DNA of 64,000 nucleotides. Source: Ferruginibacter albus. Lineage in GTDB: Bacteria > Bacteroidota > Bacteroidia > Chitinophagales > Chitinophagaceae. Under the pieces are notes generated by a model that saw only the letters and a list, made by a program, of their open reading frames with translations, was not told the origin of the DNA and did not search any database. This document shows, in pieces, positions 17,145-26,647 of this stretch (the stretch's first letter is position 1; every line of letters starts with the position of its first letter). The stretch is from positions 894,001 through 958,000 of the forward strand of contig NZ_CP083388.1 in the NCBI RefSeq assembly GCF_020042285.1, written 5' to 3'. The position numbers were made by a program, and so were the translations under genes.

Positions 17145-18524
17145 ATGGGAATTTTCTCACCTTTAAAAATATTGTTTAATCGAATATTTGCAAGAATACA
17201 AAACGACAGAGTAAAATTGAGCATACAACAAGCTATACCTTTTTGGGTAGCTTCTATTGTTGTTGGATTATTGACTGTTTTATATACCAGACTTTTTTCA
17301 TTAGCCGAAAACGCAATGCATTCTATTTATGGTTGGCATAATTGGATGATTTTTATTCAAACTCCTGTATTTATGCTGACAGCATGGTGGCTGGTGCAAA
17401 AATTCTCACCTTATTCCGGCGGTAGCGGTATTCCTCAAGTAATGGCTGCTATAGAATTGGTAGAACATAAACCAAGTACTAAAATTGAGAAATTGCTTAG
17501 TATTAAAGTCGCGATCGTAAAAATTATATCCTCTTTGTTTATGGCTGTTGGAGGAGCAGCAATTGGGAGAGAAGGTCCGACCATACAGATTTCTGCTTCT
17601 ATATTTAGTTATGTGAACAAACTCATTCCTAAAACGTGGGCTAAATTAAACCGTAGCAATATGATTATTGCAGGAGCAGCGGCTGGATTGGCAGCAGCTT
17701 TTAATACGCCATTGGGAGGAATTGTTTTTGCGGTAGAGGAGTTATCAAGAACGCATGTAAGATTTTACCGAACAGTATTGTTTTCCGCGGTTATTATTTC
17801 AGGACTAACTGCACAGGGAATGTTAGGACCTTATCTTTATCTGGGGTATCCGGATGTGAGCAACACTTCTTGGCATATTTTATTCTCGGTTATGCTAGTG
17901 GCTATTATTGGTGGTTTATCGGGAAGTTATCTCGGAAAAGCTATCCTTAAAATTATCCGGTGGAAGGCAAAAGTATTTACAAAAAAATCACAGCATGTAG
18001 TTTTTATATTGGGCGCTGCATTATCACTTGCTACTATTACTTATTTTATTAGTGAAGCTGTTACTAGCTCAGGCAAGGATATGATGTTGCATTTATTATT
18101 TGTAAATGACAAACAATTGCCTTGGTATAATTTTCCCTTACGTTGTGCGGGTCCGCTGATTTGCTTTACTACTGGTGGTGCAGGCGGTGTATTTGCTCCA
18201 GGATTAGCTGCTGGGGCATCTTTGGGCGCTATTATCGGCAACTTATTTAATTTTCAATCTGCTGATATAAACTTATTGATACTAGCCGGTATGGTAGCTT
18301 TTCTTACAGGGATAACACGTACGCCTTTTACTTCTGCTATATTGGTTTTGGAAATGACAGACAGACACTCTGTAATTTTTTATCTTATAATGGCAGGTAT
18401 GATTGCAAGTATCGCATCATTACTAATTGATGAACATTCTTTTTATGACCATCTTAAAAATGATTTTCTGTTTGATTTTAAAGAAAATATTTCCAAAGAA
18501 GATATCTTAATTGTGGATACGTAA
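17145..18524 (+). CDS. ClC-family chloride channel/antiporter
   Basis: 459 residues with about 10-12 membrane helices. The three ClC anion-pathway motifs are visible: GSGIPQV (about residue 92), GREGPTIQI with the gating glutamate (about 147), and GGVFAPGLAAGASLGA (about 347). No CBS domains follow, so this is a short bacterial form like ClC-ec1. It moves Cl- across the inner membrane, as a channel or as a H+/Cl- antiporter. E. coli ClC antiporters serve extreme acid resistance. It is convergent with cbpM, 22 bp apart. Confidence 0.92.
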   Translation: MGIFSPLKILFNRIFARIQNDRVKLSIQQAIPFWVASIVVGLLTVLYTRLFSLAENAMHSIYGWHNWMIFIQTPVFMLTAWWLVQKFSPYSGGSGIPQVMAAIELVEHKPSTKIEKLLSIKVAIVKIISSLFMAVGGAAIGREGPTIQISASIFSYVNKLIPKTWAKLNRSNMIIAGAAAGLAAAFNTPLGGIVFAVEELSRTHVRFYRTVLFSAVIISGLTAQGMLGPYLYLGYPDVSNTSWHILFSVMLVAIIGGLSGSYLGKAILKIIRWKAKVFTKKSQHVVFILGAALSLATITYFISEAVTSSGKDMMLHLLFVNDKQLPWYNFPLRCAGPLICFTTGGAGGVFAPGLAAGASLGAIIGNLFNFQSADINLLILAGMVAFLTGITRTPFTSAILVLEMTDRHSVIFYLIMAGMIASIASLLIDEHSFYDHLKNDFLFDFKENISKEDILIVDT

Positions 18525-18546
18525 TAGTAATTATTAACGCATAAAA

Positions 18547-18840
18547 TTAATTTTCATAAAAAGCCAGCTTATTGTTAAGCTCTAAAATTTGTTGTTGCAT
18601 TTTGGTAATGCGTTGCAATAAATAAGTAATGGTTTCAATACCTTCTATATTTATATCCATTTCCTGTTTTAAACGGATCAGTAATTCTAAGTGTTTGAGC
18701 TGCTCCGCCGGAACAAATATTTGTTCTTCAATGCTGATAATGTCAATCAAGCCGGATTCTTTTAGCAAATAGATAAATGAGAGCTCGATATTGTGATAAA
18801 CACAAAATTCATTTGCCGGTATCATTTTTTCCTTATCCAT
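18547..18840 (-). CDS. cbpM: Chaperone modulator CbpM
   Basis: 97 residues. An N-terminal MerR-like helix region (FCVYHNIELSFIYLLKESGL) is followed by QIFVPAEQLKHLELLIRLK and a C-terminal coiled coil. This is the layout of CbpM, which binds the J domain of CbpA and blocks its activity. It follows cbpA by 7 bp on the same strand, the usual cbpA-cbpM order, which supports the call. Confidence 0.82.
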   Translation of the reverse strand: MDKEKMIPANEFCVYHNIELSFIYLLKESGLIDIISIEEQIFVPAEQLKHLELLIRLKQEMDINIEGIETITYLLQRITKMQQQILELNNKLAFYEN

Positions 18841-18847
18841 AAAAAAT

Positions 18848-19720
18848 TTATTTCAGCTTAGATAATTCGGTGAATAATTTCTTTTGTTCTTCGGTAAGGT
18901 TGACAGGTAATTTTATTTCATATGTAACATACAGATCGCCGATCTCTCCTTCTTTTTTATAAACAGGAAAGCCTTTTCCTTTCAACCGTATCTTAGTGCC
19001 GTACTGCGTTTCGGGATTTACTTTTAGTTTTACTTTTCCTTTCAATGTATTAATAGTAGTCTCACCACCCAGCAAAGCAGTGTACAGGTCAATGGTTGCC
19101 TTTGTATATAGATCATTGCCAAGCCGTTTAAAATCAGGGTGCGGTGTAATGATAAATGTTATATACAGATCTCCGGCAGGCCCACCATTTACACCGGGAG
19201 CGCCATAACCTTTTAATTTTATTACCTGCCTGTTCTCAATACCGGCAGGAATCGTAATGCGGATGTTTTTACCATTGACCGTAAGCGTTTGCTGATGTGT
19301 TTCCATAGCAGCCAGTAAGCTAAGTGTAAGCTCTGCATTATAGTCCTGCCCTCTGTATTTTGCCTGCCTGTATTGGCTGTCGCCAAACATGGATTCGAAA
19401 AAGCTGGAAAAATCTTTCTCATCATTGCCGGAAAATTGTTGCCTGCCCTGGCTGGCATTGTGTTGCTGCGCACGCTGTTGTTCAAACTGTTCAGCATGTT
19501 GCCAGTCCTTTCCATATAGATCATATTTTTTTCGTTTTTCAGGATCGCTCAGTACTTCATTTGCTTCATTTATTGCCTGGAACTTTTTGTGCGCCTCTTT
19601 ATCATTTGGGTTAAGGTCGGGATGAAGCTTTCTTGCTAATTTCCTGTATGCTTTTTTAATGTCAGCCTCTGTTGCTGTTTTATCGAGCTCTAAAATTTTA
19701 TAGTAATCTATAAATTCCAT
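18848..19720 (-). CDS. cbpA: Curved-DNA-binding DnaJ-type co-chaperone CbpA
   Basis: 290 residues. The N-terminal J domain (about 5-70) has the HPD motif at residues 33-35, which stimulates DnaK. A Q/G-rich linker follows (about 75-115), then two DnaJ C-terminal beta domains (about 125-285, GNDLYTKATIDLYTALLGG). The cysteine-rich zinc domain of classical DnaJ is absent, as expected for CbpA. CbpA acts as a DnaK co-chaperone and nucleoid protein under stress or starvation. Operon with cbpM. Confidence 0.9.
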   Translation of the reverse strand: MEFIDYYKILELDKTATEADIKKAYRKLARKLHPDLNPNDKEAHKKFQAINEANEVLSDPEKRKKYDLYGKDWQHAEQFEQQRAQQHNASQGRQQFSGNDEKDFSSFFESMFGDSQYRQAKYRGQDYNAELTLSLLAAMETHQQTLTVNGKNIRITIPAGIENRQVIKLKGYGAPGVNGGPAGDLYITFIITPHPDFKRLGNDLYTKATIDLYTALLGGETTINTLKGKVKLKVNPETQYGTKIRLKGKGFPVYKKEGEIGDLYVTYEIKLPVNLTEEQKKLFTELSKLK

Positions 19721-20011
19721 GCAGCTTTTATTTTTTATTAGTGATATCCACTTATTTAGAATTATTGAATCTTAGTGTCTCGTTTTTACGAATCTAATGA
19801 TTTCAATAAATGTGCCTTAAATTTTGGTTGCTCAAAACTCGAGGCGATAAAGAAAATACCGACAAACAATAATTGCCTAAGAAAAATGAATCGTAAGACT
19901 CTGCAACTTAATCGGAACGCGTTTATAAGATTTTAAGGTATACTACTTTATTTACTGTAAAGGTATCAGCTATTTAATATACCTTACATATTACAGTTCT
20001 AAATTTATTGT

Positions 20012-21445
20012 ATGCCAGACTTTTTTAGTTGTGATCTTACTGGTCACTCATTACCATTTCCGCATTTTTGGGAACACACAATTGGAAGCGGACATGCTAC
20101 TTTAGCATTAAGAGCCGATTGGCAAAGGCAATTACTTCGCTGTCATAATGAATTAGGTTTTAAGCACGTACGTTTTCACGGGATACTTTCAGATGATATG
20201 GGTACTTTGATGTGCGAAATGGATAAACTAGTCTATTCATTTTTTAACGCTGATCAGATATTTGATTTTCTGCTGTCGATAGGAATGAAGCCTTTTGTGG
20301 AACTTTCATTCATGCCATCAACCTTAGCGTCGGGTCCGGAAACGGTCTTTCATTATAAAGGGAATATTACACCACCACGTAATTATATTGCCTGGGAAGA
20401 GTTGATCCGGAAAATCGTTCAGCATTGGGTTGACAGGTATGGAACTGAAAATGTTGCAGAATGGTTTTTCGAAATTTGGAATGAACCTAATCTTTCTGCA
20501 TTCTGGAAAGGAACACAACAGGATTATTTTTTATTGTACGAACACGCAGCAAAAGCGATCAAAGGCATTAATAAAAATTTAAAGGTGGGCGGACCAGCTA
20601 CAGCAGGTAATGCTTGGGTAAAAGACTTTCGGAATTTTTGTGAAAAGGAAAAATTGACTTTTGATTTTATCAGTACACATCATTATCCCACAGATGCATT
20701 TGGACAACCAGGCGATGATACAGTTACCCAGCTTGCTGATAGCCGACGAAGTGTATTAAGAGAACAGGTAATAAAAACAAGAAAGGAGGCCGGATCAACA
20801 TCTGTTTATTATACCGAATGGAGTACCTCCTCCAATCCCTTCGATGAATTACATGATCTTCCTTATGCGGCAGCATTTATTACCAAGACTATTATGGAAG
20901 CGAGAAATCTGGTTCAAGGATATAGCTATTGGACCTTCTCCGATATTTTTGAAGAGAATTTTTTTAGTTCTGCGCCGTTTCATGGCGGCTTTGGATTATT
21001 AAACATATACGGAATACCAAAACCAGCTTACCGGGCATATCAATTATTAAATAGTCTTGGTACTGAAATTATTTCAGTAAATGGCTCGCATACTACAGTT
21101 GATGTATGGGTAATAAGAAAGGGAAATATTAGTCATGTTCTTATTACAAATTCTGCGCTTCCACGACATCCTGTAAAAACTGAATCAATAAAGATTCATA
21201 TCAATATACCAAAATTGCAAAAAGCATTTATTGAAAGAATCGATGATAAACATGCTAATGCTAAAGCTAAATGGATTGAAATGGGAAGTCCGGCAAGCCT
21301 TAGCCCTCTTCAAGTGCAAACATTGGAATTGGCATCTTCATTAATAAAAGAACCTTTATCATTTTCACTTGAAAATAATGTTGTTCTACTAGCAGTCGAA
21401 ATGCCTCCCCAAGGCACTGCACTCATAACTTTGGAGACAGCATGA
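20012..21445 (+). CDS. Glycoside hydrolase family 39 (beta-xylosidase-like), no signal peptide
   Basis: 477 residues. A (beta/alpha)8 barrel has the clan GH-A pair: acid/base E158 in FEIWNEPNL and nucleophile E269 in VYYTEWSTS. It also has the GH39 landmarks HVRFHGIL and FISTHHYPTD. A C-terminal beta domain occupies about residues 370-477. Known GH39 enzymes are beta-xylosidases and alpha-L-iduronidases. No signal peptide is visible, so it is predicted cytosolic. Its last codons overlap the next gene by 4 bp (ATGA), so the two are translationally coupled. The exact substrate is unknown. Confidence 0.88.
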   Translation: MPDFFSCDLTGHSLPFPHFWEHTIGSGHATLALRADWQRQLLRCHNELGFKHVRFHGILSDDMGTLMCEMDKLVYSFFNADQIFDFLLSIGMKPFVELSFMPSTLASGPETVFHYKGNITPPRNYIAWEELIRKIVQHWVDRYGTENVAEWFFEIWNEPNLSAFWKGTQQDYFLLYEHAAKAIKGINKNLKVGGPATAGNAWVKDFRNFCEKEKLTFDFISTHHYPTDAFGQPGDDTVTQLADSRRSVLREQVIKTRKEAGSTSVYYTEWSTSSNPFDELHDLPYAAAFITKTIMEARNLVQGYSYWTFSDIFEENFFSSAPFHGGFGLLNIYGIPKPAYRAYQLLNSLGTEIISVNGSHTTVDVWVIRKGNISHVLITNSALPRHPVKTESIKIHINIPKLQKAFIERIDDKHANAKAKWIEMGSPASLSPLQVQTLELASSLIKEPLSFSLENNVVLLAVEMPPQGTALITLETA

Positions 21446-22782
21446 AAGATAAAAAGAAAAAAGATCTTCCCGTAACAGATCCACAAGGGACAGATAACGA
21501 AATGCTTGAAAAATTGCAAAGAGAGACCTTTGATTACTTTTTAAATGCAGTGGATCCTGTTACCGGCTTAATTGCAGATAAAACACAACCCAATTTCCCT
21601 TCAAGCATTGCTGTTATAGGGATGAGCTTTTCCACTTATATCATTGGGGTTGAAAAAAAATTCTTATCACGAAAAGATGCAGTTGCAAGAGTCCTGAAAA
21701 TTTTAAGATTCTTTTATAATAGCCGCCAAAGTAAGGAGATGAATGCAACAGGTTACAAAGGATTCTATTATCACTTTTTGAAAATGAATACTGGTGAAAG
21801 AGCATGGAAATGCGAATTATCAACGATCGATACAGCACTTTTCATTGCCGGTGCTTTGTCAGTAGCCATTTATTTTTCAGGAGATGATGAAGAAGAAAAA
21901 CAAATAAGCGAAGTTGCTGATAAATTGTACAGGAGAATTGATTGGCAATGGGCTTTGAATGGCGGGGATACTATCAGTCATGGATGGAAACCCCGATCTG
22001 GGTTTCTTCCTTATAGGTGGGATAACAATTTTAGTGAAGCGATCATAATGTATGTGTTGGCACTCGGATCTCCAACCTATCCAATAAAACCTAGAGGGTA
22101 TCAAAAATGGATCAACACTTTTGGGCTAACAAAGGCATACGATATTGAATATCTCTATGCAGGTCCACTATTCATACATCAGTTTTCCCACATGTGGATC
22201 GATTTTAGAGGAATACACGATGCATTTAATAAAAAAGCAGGATTCGATTATTTTCAAAATAGTAAACGGGCAACATATGTGCACCAGCAATACGCAATTG
22301 AAAATAAGCAAGGATTTGAGCATTATGGAGAATTTTGCTGGGGACTAACTGCAAGTGATGGGCCAGGAAGAATGATATTAAAAATAAATGGGGAACGCAG
22401 AAAATTTTACGATTATATTGCTCGTGGCGCACCCTTTGGTCCTGATGATGGCACTGTATCTCCATGGGCAGTAGTAGCTTCGCTTCCATTTGCTCCGGAG
22501 ATAGTAATTAATACGATTCGTCATGCTATCGAAAAACTTAATTTAAAACCGCATAGGTTATATGGATTTGATGCAAGCTTCAATCCAACTTTTCCTGAAA
22601 AAACAACTAACTCTCACGGATGGGTCTCTCCGTGGAGGTTCGGATTAAATCAAGGTCCTATTGTAATTATGATTGAAAATTATTGTAGTGAAATGATCTG
22701 GAATATTATGAAGGAATGCCCATACATCATCAAAGGACTGAAAAGGGCAGGCTTTACAGATGGATGGTTGGAGAAAGAGTAA
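21442..22782 (+). CDS. Glucoamylase-like / GH144-type glucanase
   Basis: 446 residues of the 'glycoamylase-like' family (COG5368-type). Motifs include ETFDYFLNAVDPVTGLIADK, IDTALFIAG, YAGPLFIHQFSHMWIDFRG and FCWGLTASDGPG. The characterised GH144 enzyme of Chitinophaga pinensis in this family is an endo-beta-1,2-glucanase. The assignment to that activity is inference. The N terminus is lysine-rich (MKDKKKKDL) with no signal peptide. It overlaps the GH39 gene by 4 bp, so the two glycosidases probably act on one substrate, unusually in the cytosol unless export is non-classical. Confidence 0.82.
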   Translation: MKDKKKKDLPVTDPQGTDNEMLEKLQRETFDYFLNAVDPVTGLIADKTQPNFPSSIAVIGMSFSTYIIGVEKKFLSRKDAVARVLKILRFFYNSRQSKEMNATGYKGFYYHFLKMNTGERAWKCELSTIDTALFIAGALSVAIYFSGDDEEEKQISEVADKLYRRIDWQWALNGGDTISHGWKPRSGFLPYRWDNNFSEAIIMYVLALGSPTYPIKPRGYQKWINTFGLTKAYDIEYLYAGPLFIHQFSHMWIDFRGIHDAFNKKAGFDYFQNSKRATYVHQQYAIENKQGFEHYGEFCWGLTASDGPGRMILKINGERRKFYDYIARGAPFGPDDGTVSPWAVVASLPFAPEIVINTIRHAIEKLNLKPHRLYGFDASFNPTFPEKTTNSHGWVSPWRFGLNQGPIVIMIENYCSEMIWNIMKECPYIIKGLKRAGFTDGWLEKE

Positions 22783-22865
22783 TTTGGTTTAGAGAATAAC
22801 AATTTGCTTTCACTATCATTTAACATATTTCTGATATTTAAGTGCCCTAATTATTTAGATCTAAC

Positions 22866-23288
22866 TCAATTTGTTTTAGTTGTTATAGACCATATGTAAA
22901 CGCCAAAAATTCCAATTACAAAATTTATAAGTATTGTGCTTAAAGGAAGCATATAATAAAGTCCAAGTACATTAGCAGGCTGATGTTTTAAAATATTTCC
23001 ATCTTTATAAATAAAACCTAACAATAATATTATTAAACATGAAATGAGAATTGAACCAATTTCAATTTTTATAGCTAGGGACATGATCGATTGAATTGTT
23101 GGTAACCCCTCTTTTTTATTTTTTAAAAAGATAGTACAGGCAAGTAATAAAATAGCAAAACAAATATTGCCTAAATATAATAGCCACACATTAGAATATG
23201 TATCGTTTCTAAAAAGAAAAAATACAGGTAAACAATATGCAATAGAACATATTAGACTTGGTTTAACATGTGAAAATAGTTTTTTCAT
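22866..23288 (-). CDS. Unknown four-helix membrane protein
   Basis: 140 residues. Hydrophobic segments lie at about 12-26, 35-54, 68-92 and 110-135, separated by short charged loops. No family recognised. It has its own start (MKKLFSHVKPS) and stands apart from neighbours, convergent with the GH144-like gene. It could be an integral membrane protein of unknown role. Confidence 0.6.
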   Translation of the reverse strand: MKKLFSHVKPSLICSIAYCLPVFFLFRNDTYSNVWLLYLGNICFAILLLACTIFLKNKKEGLPTIQSIMSLAIKIEIGSILISCLIILLLGFIYKDGNILKHQPANVLGLYYMLPLSTILINFVIGIFGVYIWSITTKTN

Positions 23289-23431
23289 AATTTAAAATTA
23301 TTTAAGTAAAAATACATTTATCTATTCGTTAGGATATTGTCAATAAACTCTGCACTAAATAATTGAAATGCTCTCTCATCTGTTTAACTATACTCAGCAT
23401 TTGTAGCTTTACTATGCAATGTTATATTCAA

Positions 23432-23533
23432 CTAATTACCAAGCCTCATCACCTCATATAACATTCCTTGTCTACATTCTCGGTAAGGTAGTCCTAATTT
23501 GATTAATCTGTTGGTAAGTTCTGTTTTTTAGTC
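23432..23533 (-). other. Short coding-like remnant in intergenic DNA
   Basis: A minus-strand frame of about 32 codons ends at 23432-23434 and reads KTELTNRLIKLGLPYRECRQ and on, with protein-like composition but no start codon. Possibly a leftover gene end. I do not recognise the family. Confidence 0.25.
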
Positions 23534-23722
23534 TTAAGTAATATGATCAACAAGAATACAATTTCTTACATCTTCTGCTGAATTCCCTACTTTCCTGATA
23601 ATTGATAAAAGCTTTTCAAAGCCAATTCCAAAATGTGTTGACCACCAAATAAATTCGCCCATATCATTACTGTCTATTCTATCCATATTGGATGGCAATT
23701 TCATTTTCAGATCTTTGCTCAT
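23534..23722 (-). CDS. DUF3606 family small protein
   Basis: 62 residues. The core [20 protein letters not shown] ... [16 protein letters not shown] matches the DUF3606 pattern (R-I-x-N/D ... W-T/S-x-x-F-G-V/I ... V-G-x-S-x-E-x-V). DUF3606 proteins are small and cytosolic, and are often found among stress-response genes. The function is unknown. Its start overlaps the end of the decayed DUF389 frame by 4 bp. Confidence 0.75.
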   Translation of the reverse strand: MSKDLKMKLPSNMDRIDSNDMGEFIWWSTHFGIGFEKLLSIIRKVGNSAEDVRNCILVDHIT

Positions 23723-23981
23723 AACTTAATATGTATTTGGAACCTTGAATTGTAACCGAACTTAAACTGCAAAGCTCCCATTATTGGATCCATTAAGGGA
23801 GAGATAAGCATTGCACCAATAATAACTGCCGGAGAATTTACATTTAATCTTAAAGATGCAACAAATATAGCGAAGATGAGAACCCCATAAATTAGTACCA
23901 AGGAAAATGATAGCATTTTCAATATTCATCAAAACTGTTCCAAGGCTTCTTTCTAAACTTATCGAAAAAGTTTACACTCAT
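23719..23981 (-). pseudogene. DUF389 membrane protein remnant, frameshifted and truncated
   Basis: The fragment contains [20 protein letters not shown], the signature first helices of DUF389 proteins. Three reading frames are needed to rebuild the N terminus. An ATG at 23979-23981 starts [19 protein letters not shown], which hits a stop. A second frame gives [14 protein letters not shown], and a third gives the signature segment. After about 60 residues homology ends, while full DUF389 proteins have several hundred. This is a decayed gene. Confidence 0.75.
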
Positions 23982-24180
23982 AATAACAGTTTAATTAAAT
24001 AAATTTTTCCACCGGATTATAAATTTACAAATCATTCCTATATCATAAGTAATATATGACGCTTATAAAAACATAAATTAATGCATTAATTGGGCATTTT
24101 TACTTTTAGGCAATAAATTCCCCTCTTGGCAAAAACTATAAAGTAAGATTAAATGGCTCAATTTTGCTTTCATCACTGCC

Positions 24181-24537
24181 ATGAGCAAAGTATTAATTAT
24201 TGATGATCAGGAGGATATCTGCTTTTTATTATCAAATATCCTAAAACGAAATGGCGTTTCATGTGATACAGCGCATACTTTAGCACAAGGTTATTCATTA
24301 CTTGAAACACACCAATATGACTGCATCTTTTTAGACAACAATTTACCAGACGGTTTTGGTATTGATAATATTGAAAAGATAAAAAAGCAAAGTATTACAA
24401 AAGTAATTATGATAACGGCATTTGCTAATGAAGTAATAGAAACTTCTGCGAGGCTAAAGGGAGTAGACGATTTTATACATAAGCCTTTTAAAATTCTTTC
24501 TATTCAAAATATTGTTGAAGCATTATTGCGTGCTTGA
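24181..24537 (+). CDS. Single-domain response regulator
   Basis: 118-residue receiver. D8-D9 lie in LIIDDQED, the phosphoacceptor D52 is in IFLDNNLPDGFG, the conserved Thr is in IMITAFAN, and the Lys is in IHKPF. It is closely related to the duplicated receiver at 11987-12334 (shared MSKVLII-DQ-DICFLL start). It stands alone, with more than 200 bp of empty sequence on each side. Confidence 0.9.
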   Translation: MSKVLIIDDQEDICFLLSNILKRNGVSCDTAHTLAQGYSLLETHQYDCIFLDNNLPDGFGIDNIEKIKKQSITKVIMITAFANEVIETSARLKGVDDFIHKPFKILSIQNIVEALLRA

Positions 24538-24811
24538 CTTCATTTAATTATATTCATTTTTTAAAAAGACGTAAAAAACTCGAATGATTGTGGACTCATT
24601 TAAATTAATATTGGCATCTTAGTTGATTTATAATATATGCATCAAAACTATAACGGGAATTAGAGGCTTGAAGTAAAGTTAGGTAATAAATAGTGTCCCC
24701 AGGTATCTAAGATATTCTCTATGAATGCGGTGGCATGTTATTTGAGCCTTTTCTGTAGACGTTTTTCGGAAATAAGCAATAACAATAATTCTTCACAATA
24801 AATATCCTTCT

Positions 24812-25264
24812 ATGAATTATAGAACTTTTCTAGTTATGCTAATAATTTCTTTCGTAGTTATGTATTCGGTGATGTTTTTGAATGTAGATGATATAAGTCA
24901 TATTTATTTAAGTCTTACTAGGTTTTATATGGCAATACTTATGACAGCTCCAATGGCTGTAATAATGATTTTAATGATGGATAAAATGTATACAAACAAA
25001 AAGTTGAATTAAATAATTATAATATCAGGAATAGTTATTTTTATTACAACATTTTTCCTGCTTAGAACACAAACTCCTATTGGCGACAAAAATTATATGG
25101 AAGCGATGATTCCTCATCATTCCTCGGCAATAATGACAAGTAAAAACGCAAACATTAAAGATCCTGAAGTAAAAAAATTATCGGAACAAATTATTCAATC
25201 ACAGGAAAAAGAGATTGAACAAATGAAAAGTATGCTTGCAAGATTGAATAATAAAGAACCCTAA
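24812..25264 (+). pseudogene. DUF305 membrane protein interrupted by one in-frame stop
   Basis: The first part (24812-25012, 66 residues) has two transmembrane helices ending in MDKMYTNKKLN. After the TAA at 25010-25012 the same frame runs on with a third helix (IIIISGIVIFITTFFLL) and the DUF305 signature YMEAMIPHHSSAIMTSKN ... LSEQIIQSQEKEIEQM, ending at 25262-25264. The total of 151 codons fits a full-length three-helix DUF305 protein. One nonsense codon, with no indel, is the only lesion. DUF305 proteins are often found beside copper and stress genes. Confidence 0.85.
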
Positions 25265-25833
25265 ATTACTTATTAGGAAATATACAAACTGTATAGAGAA
25301 GTATAAAAAACAACAAGATTATATAATCCTGCTGTTCTTTCAAAAAGCGTTTACTAATATCCATTAATCGAGATGAATCAATTCCATCCAGGAGTACCAA
25401 TTATCTTTAAGAACATCGTAAGAACTATCGTTTAATTGCTTTTTAATTACTGTGAAGTTAAATTTCGCTAACCTTGACCTAAAAGTTCACATAAATCTTG
25501 TTCTTAGTGTTGCTAATATGGCTTAAAAAAGAAATGGCCTATATAGCTCTTATAGAATTTCTTCTAAGTAATAAGAGGACTGGATGATGTAATTAATTTA
25601 TTAACCTTAGAAGAAAAGGCGTTTGCTTGGGATGTGTTTCCTCTAATCCTATGAATTAAGAATCTTGGAAAAACTAATTCTTACCGGTAATATTCACGAT
25701 TATACTCATAATTTAAGTTCAAAATCAGCTAACTCGTAATTTTCATTCATCTCTTTCAATAATGAGATATTTCCCGTAATCGGGCAGATTTTTTGAACTT
25801 CTATAAATAATTACTTAACTAAATTTAACAGCC
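25265..25833. other. Intergenic region, nothing recognised
   Basis: About 570 bp of AT-rich sequence after the broken DUF305 gene. No open frame of coding quality, RNA gene or clear terminator seen. Likely degenerate DNA. Confidence 0.4.
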
Positions 25834-26214
25834 ATGAAGACAAAGTTTAAGCCCCTTAGTCAATTTATTGCTGATTATAGATTGAATAAGTTCGATAATG
25901 ATATTATCTGTTTTGAAGCAATGATTTATTTTATGAGTGATATGAATTCAATACAATTTCCAACGGAGGTTCAAATTATTACCATTGGTAAAACAGGAAT
26001 TGATATTGTTTATTTATTGCAAAATACAACTCAAACCTACAAAATACCCAATACTTTTATCGCAGGAAAGGAACAAATAAGTTACACACCTGATGAATGT
26101 CTGATAATAAAAGGAACAAATCTTCGATATGGTAATTATTATTTATCAATAAAGCCTCAAAAGGATTGTAGTGAAGAAACAATTAATAAAATCAATCAAA
26201 GGATAAAAAATTAA
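25834..26214 (+). CDS. Unknown protein, first of a tandem paralogous pair
   Basis: 126 residues with no recognised family. It shares a layout with the next gene: K-x-LSQFIADYRLNK, a Cys in DIICFEAMIYF, a FPTEVQIITIGKTGID segment, then IPNTFIAGKEQISY and LIIKGTNLRYGNYYLSI with a late Cys (KDCSEET). No signal peptide or membrane helix, so it is likely cytosolic. The next gene starts one base after its stop. A tandem duplication followed by divergence is the simplest origin. Confidence 0.65.
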   Translation: MKTKFKPLSQFIADYRLNKFDNDIICFEAMIYFMSDMNSIQFPTEVQIITIGKTGIDIVYLLQNTTQTYKIPNTFIAGKEQISYTPDECLIIKGTNLRYGNYYLSIKPQKDCSEETINKINQRIKN

Positions 26215-26215
26215 G

Positions 26216-26647
26216 ATGAAGACAATAAACCAGCCATTGAAAGAATTTATCAACGATTATAAATTAAAACCTGAAGACCATTCTATTTGTTTTGATGCCA
26301 CCATTTATTTTTCTACGGAAACAGATTTCATATCACTTCCAACAGAAGTTGAAATAATATCAATAGGAGAAACAATAATGGATGTTATAAACCTCTTACA
26401 TCCCGATGTATTGGTCCACAGGATACCTGACACCTATCTGGTTAATGAACATGAAATTGCATATTTGAAAAACAGTGCGTTGATCATCAAAGGACAAGCA
26501 CCGGAACATGGCTGGTTTGTATTATCAATTCATGCCGAGGGAGATTGTGATGAATATACATTAATGGAATTGCATGGGAAGACTTTAATTAACTTTTTAC
26601 TTAATCACTATCATTGTCACTATAAAATATCTTTTCGATTAAACTAA
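26216..26647 (+). CDS. Unknown protein, second of a tandem paralogous pair
   Basis: 143 residues, paralogous to 25834-26214 over about 120 residues: LKEFINDYKLKPED, SICFDATIYF, LPTEVEIISIGET, IPDTYLVNEHEIAY, LIIKGQAPEHGWFVLSI and EGDCDEYT. The C terminus extends to NFLLNHYHCHYKISFRLN, which the first copy lacks. The last 47 bp overlap the 3' end of the minus-strand gene 26601-26918, so that tail may be read-through after a lost stop. Function unknown. Confidence 0.6.
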   Translation: MKTINQPLKEFINDYKLKPEDHSICFDATIYFSTETDFISLPTEVEIISIGETIMDVINLLHPDVLVHRIPDTYLVNEHEIAYLKNSALIIKGQAPEHGWFVLSIHAEGDCDEYTLMELHGKTLINFLLNHYHCHYKISFRLN

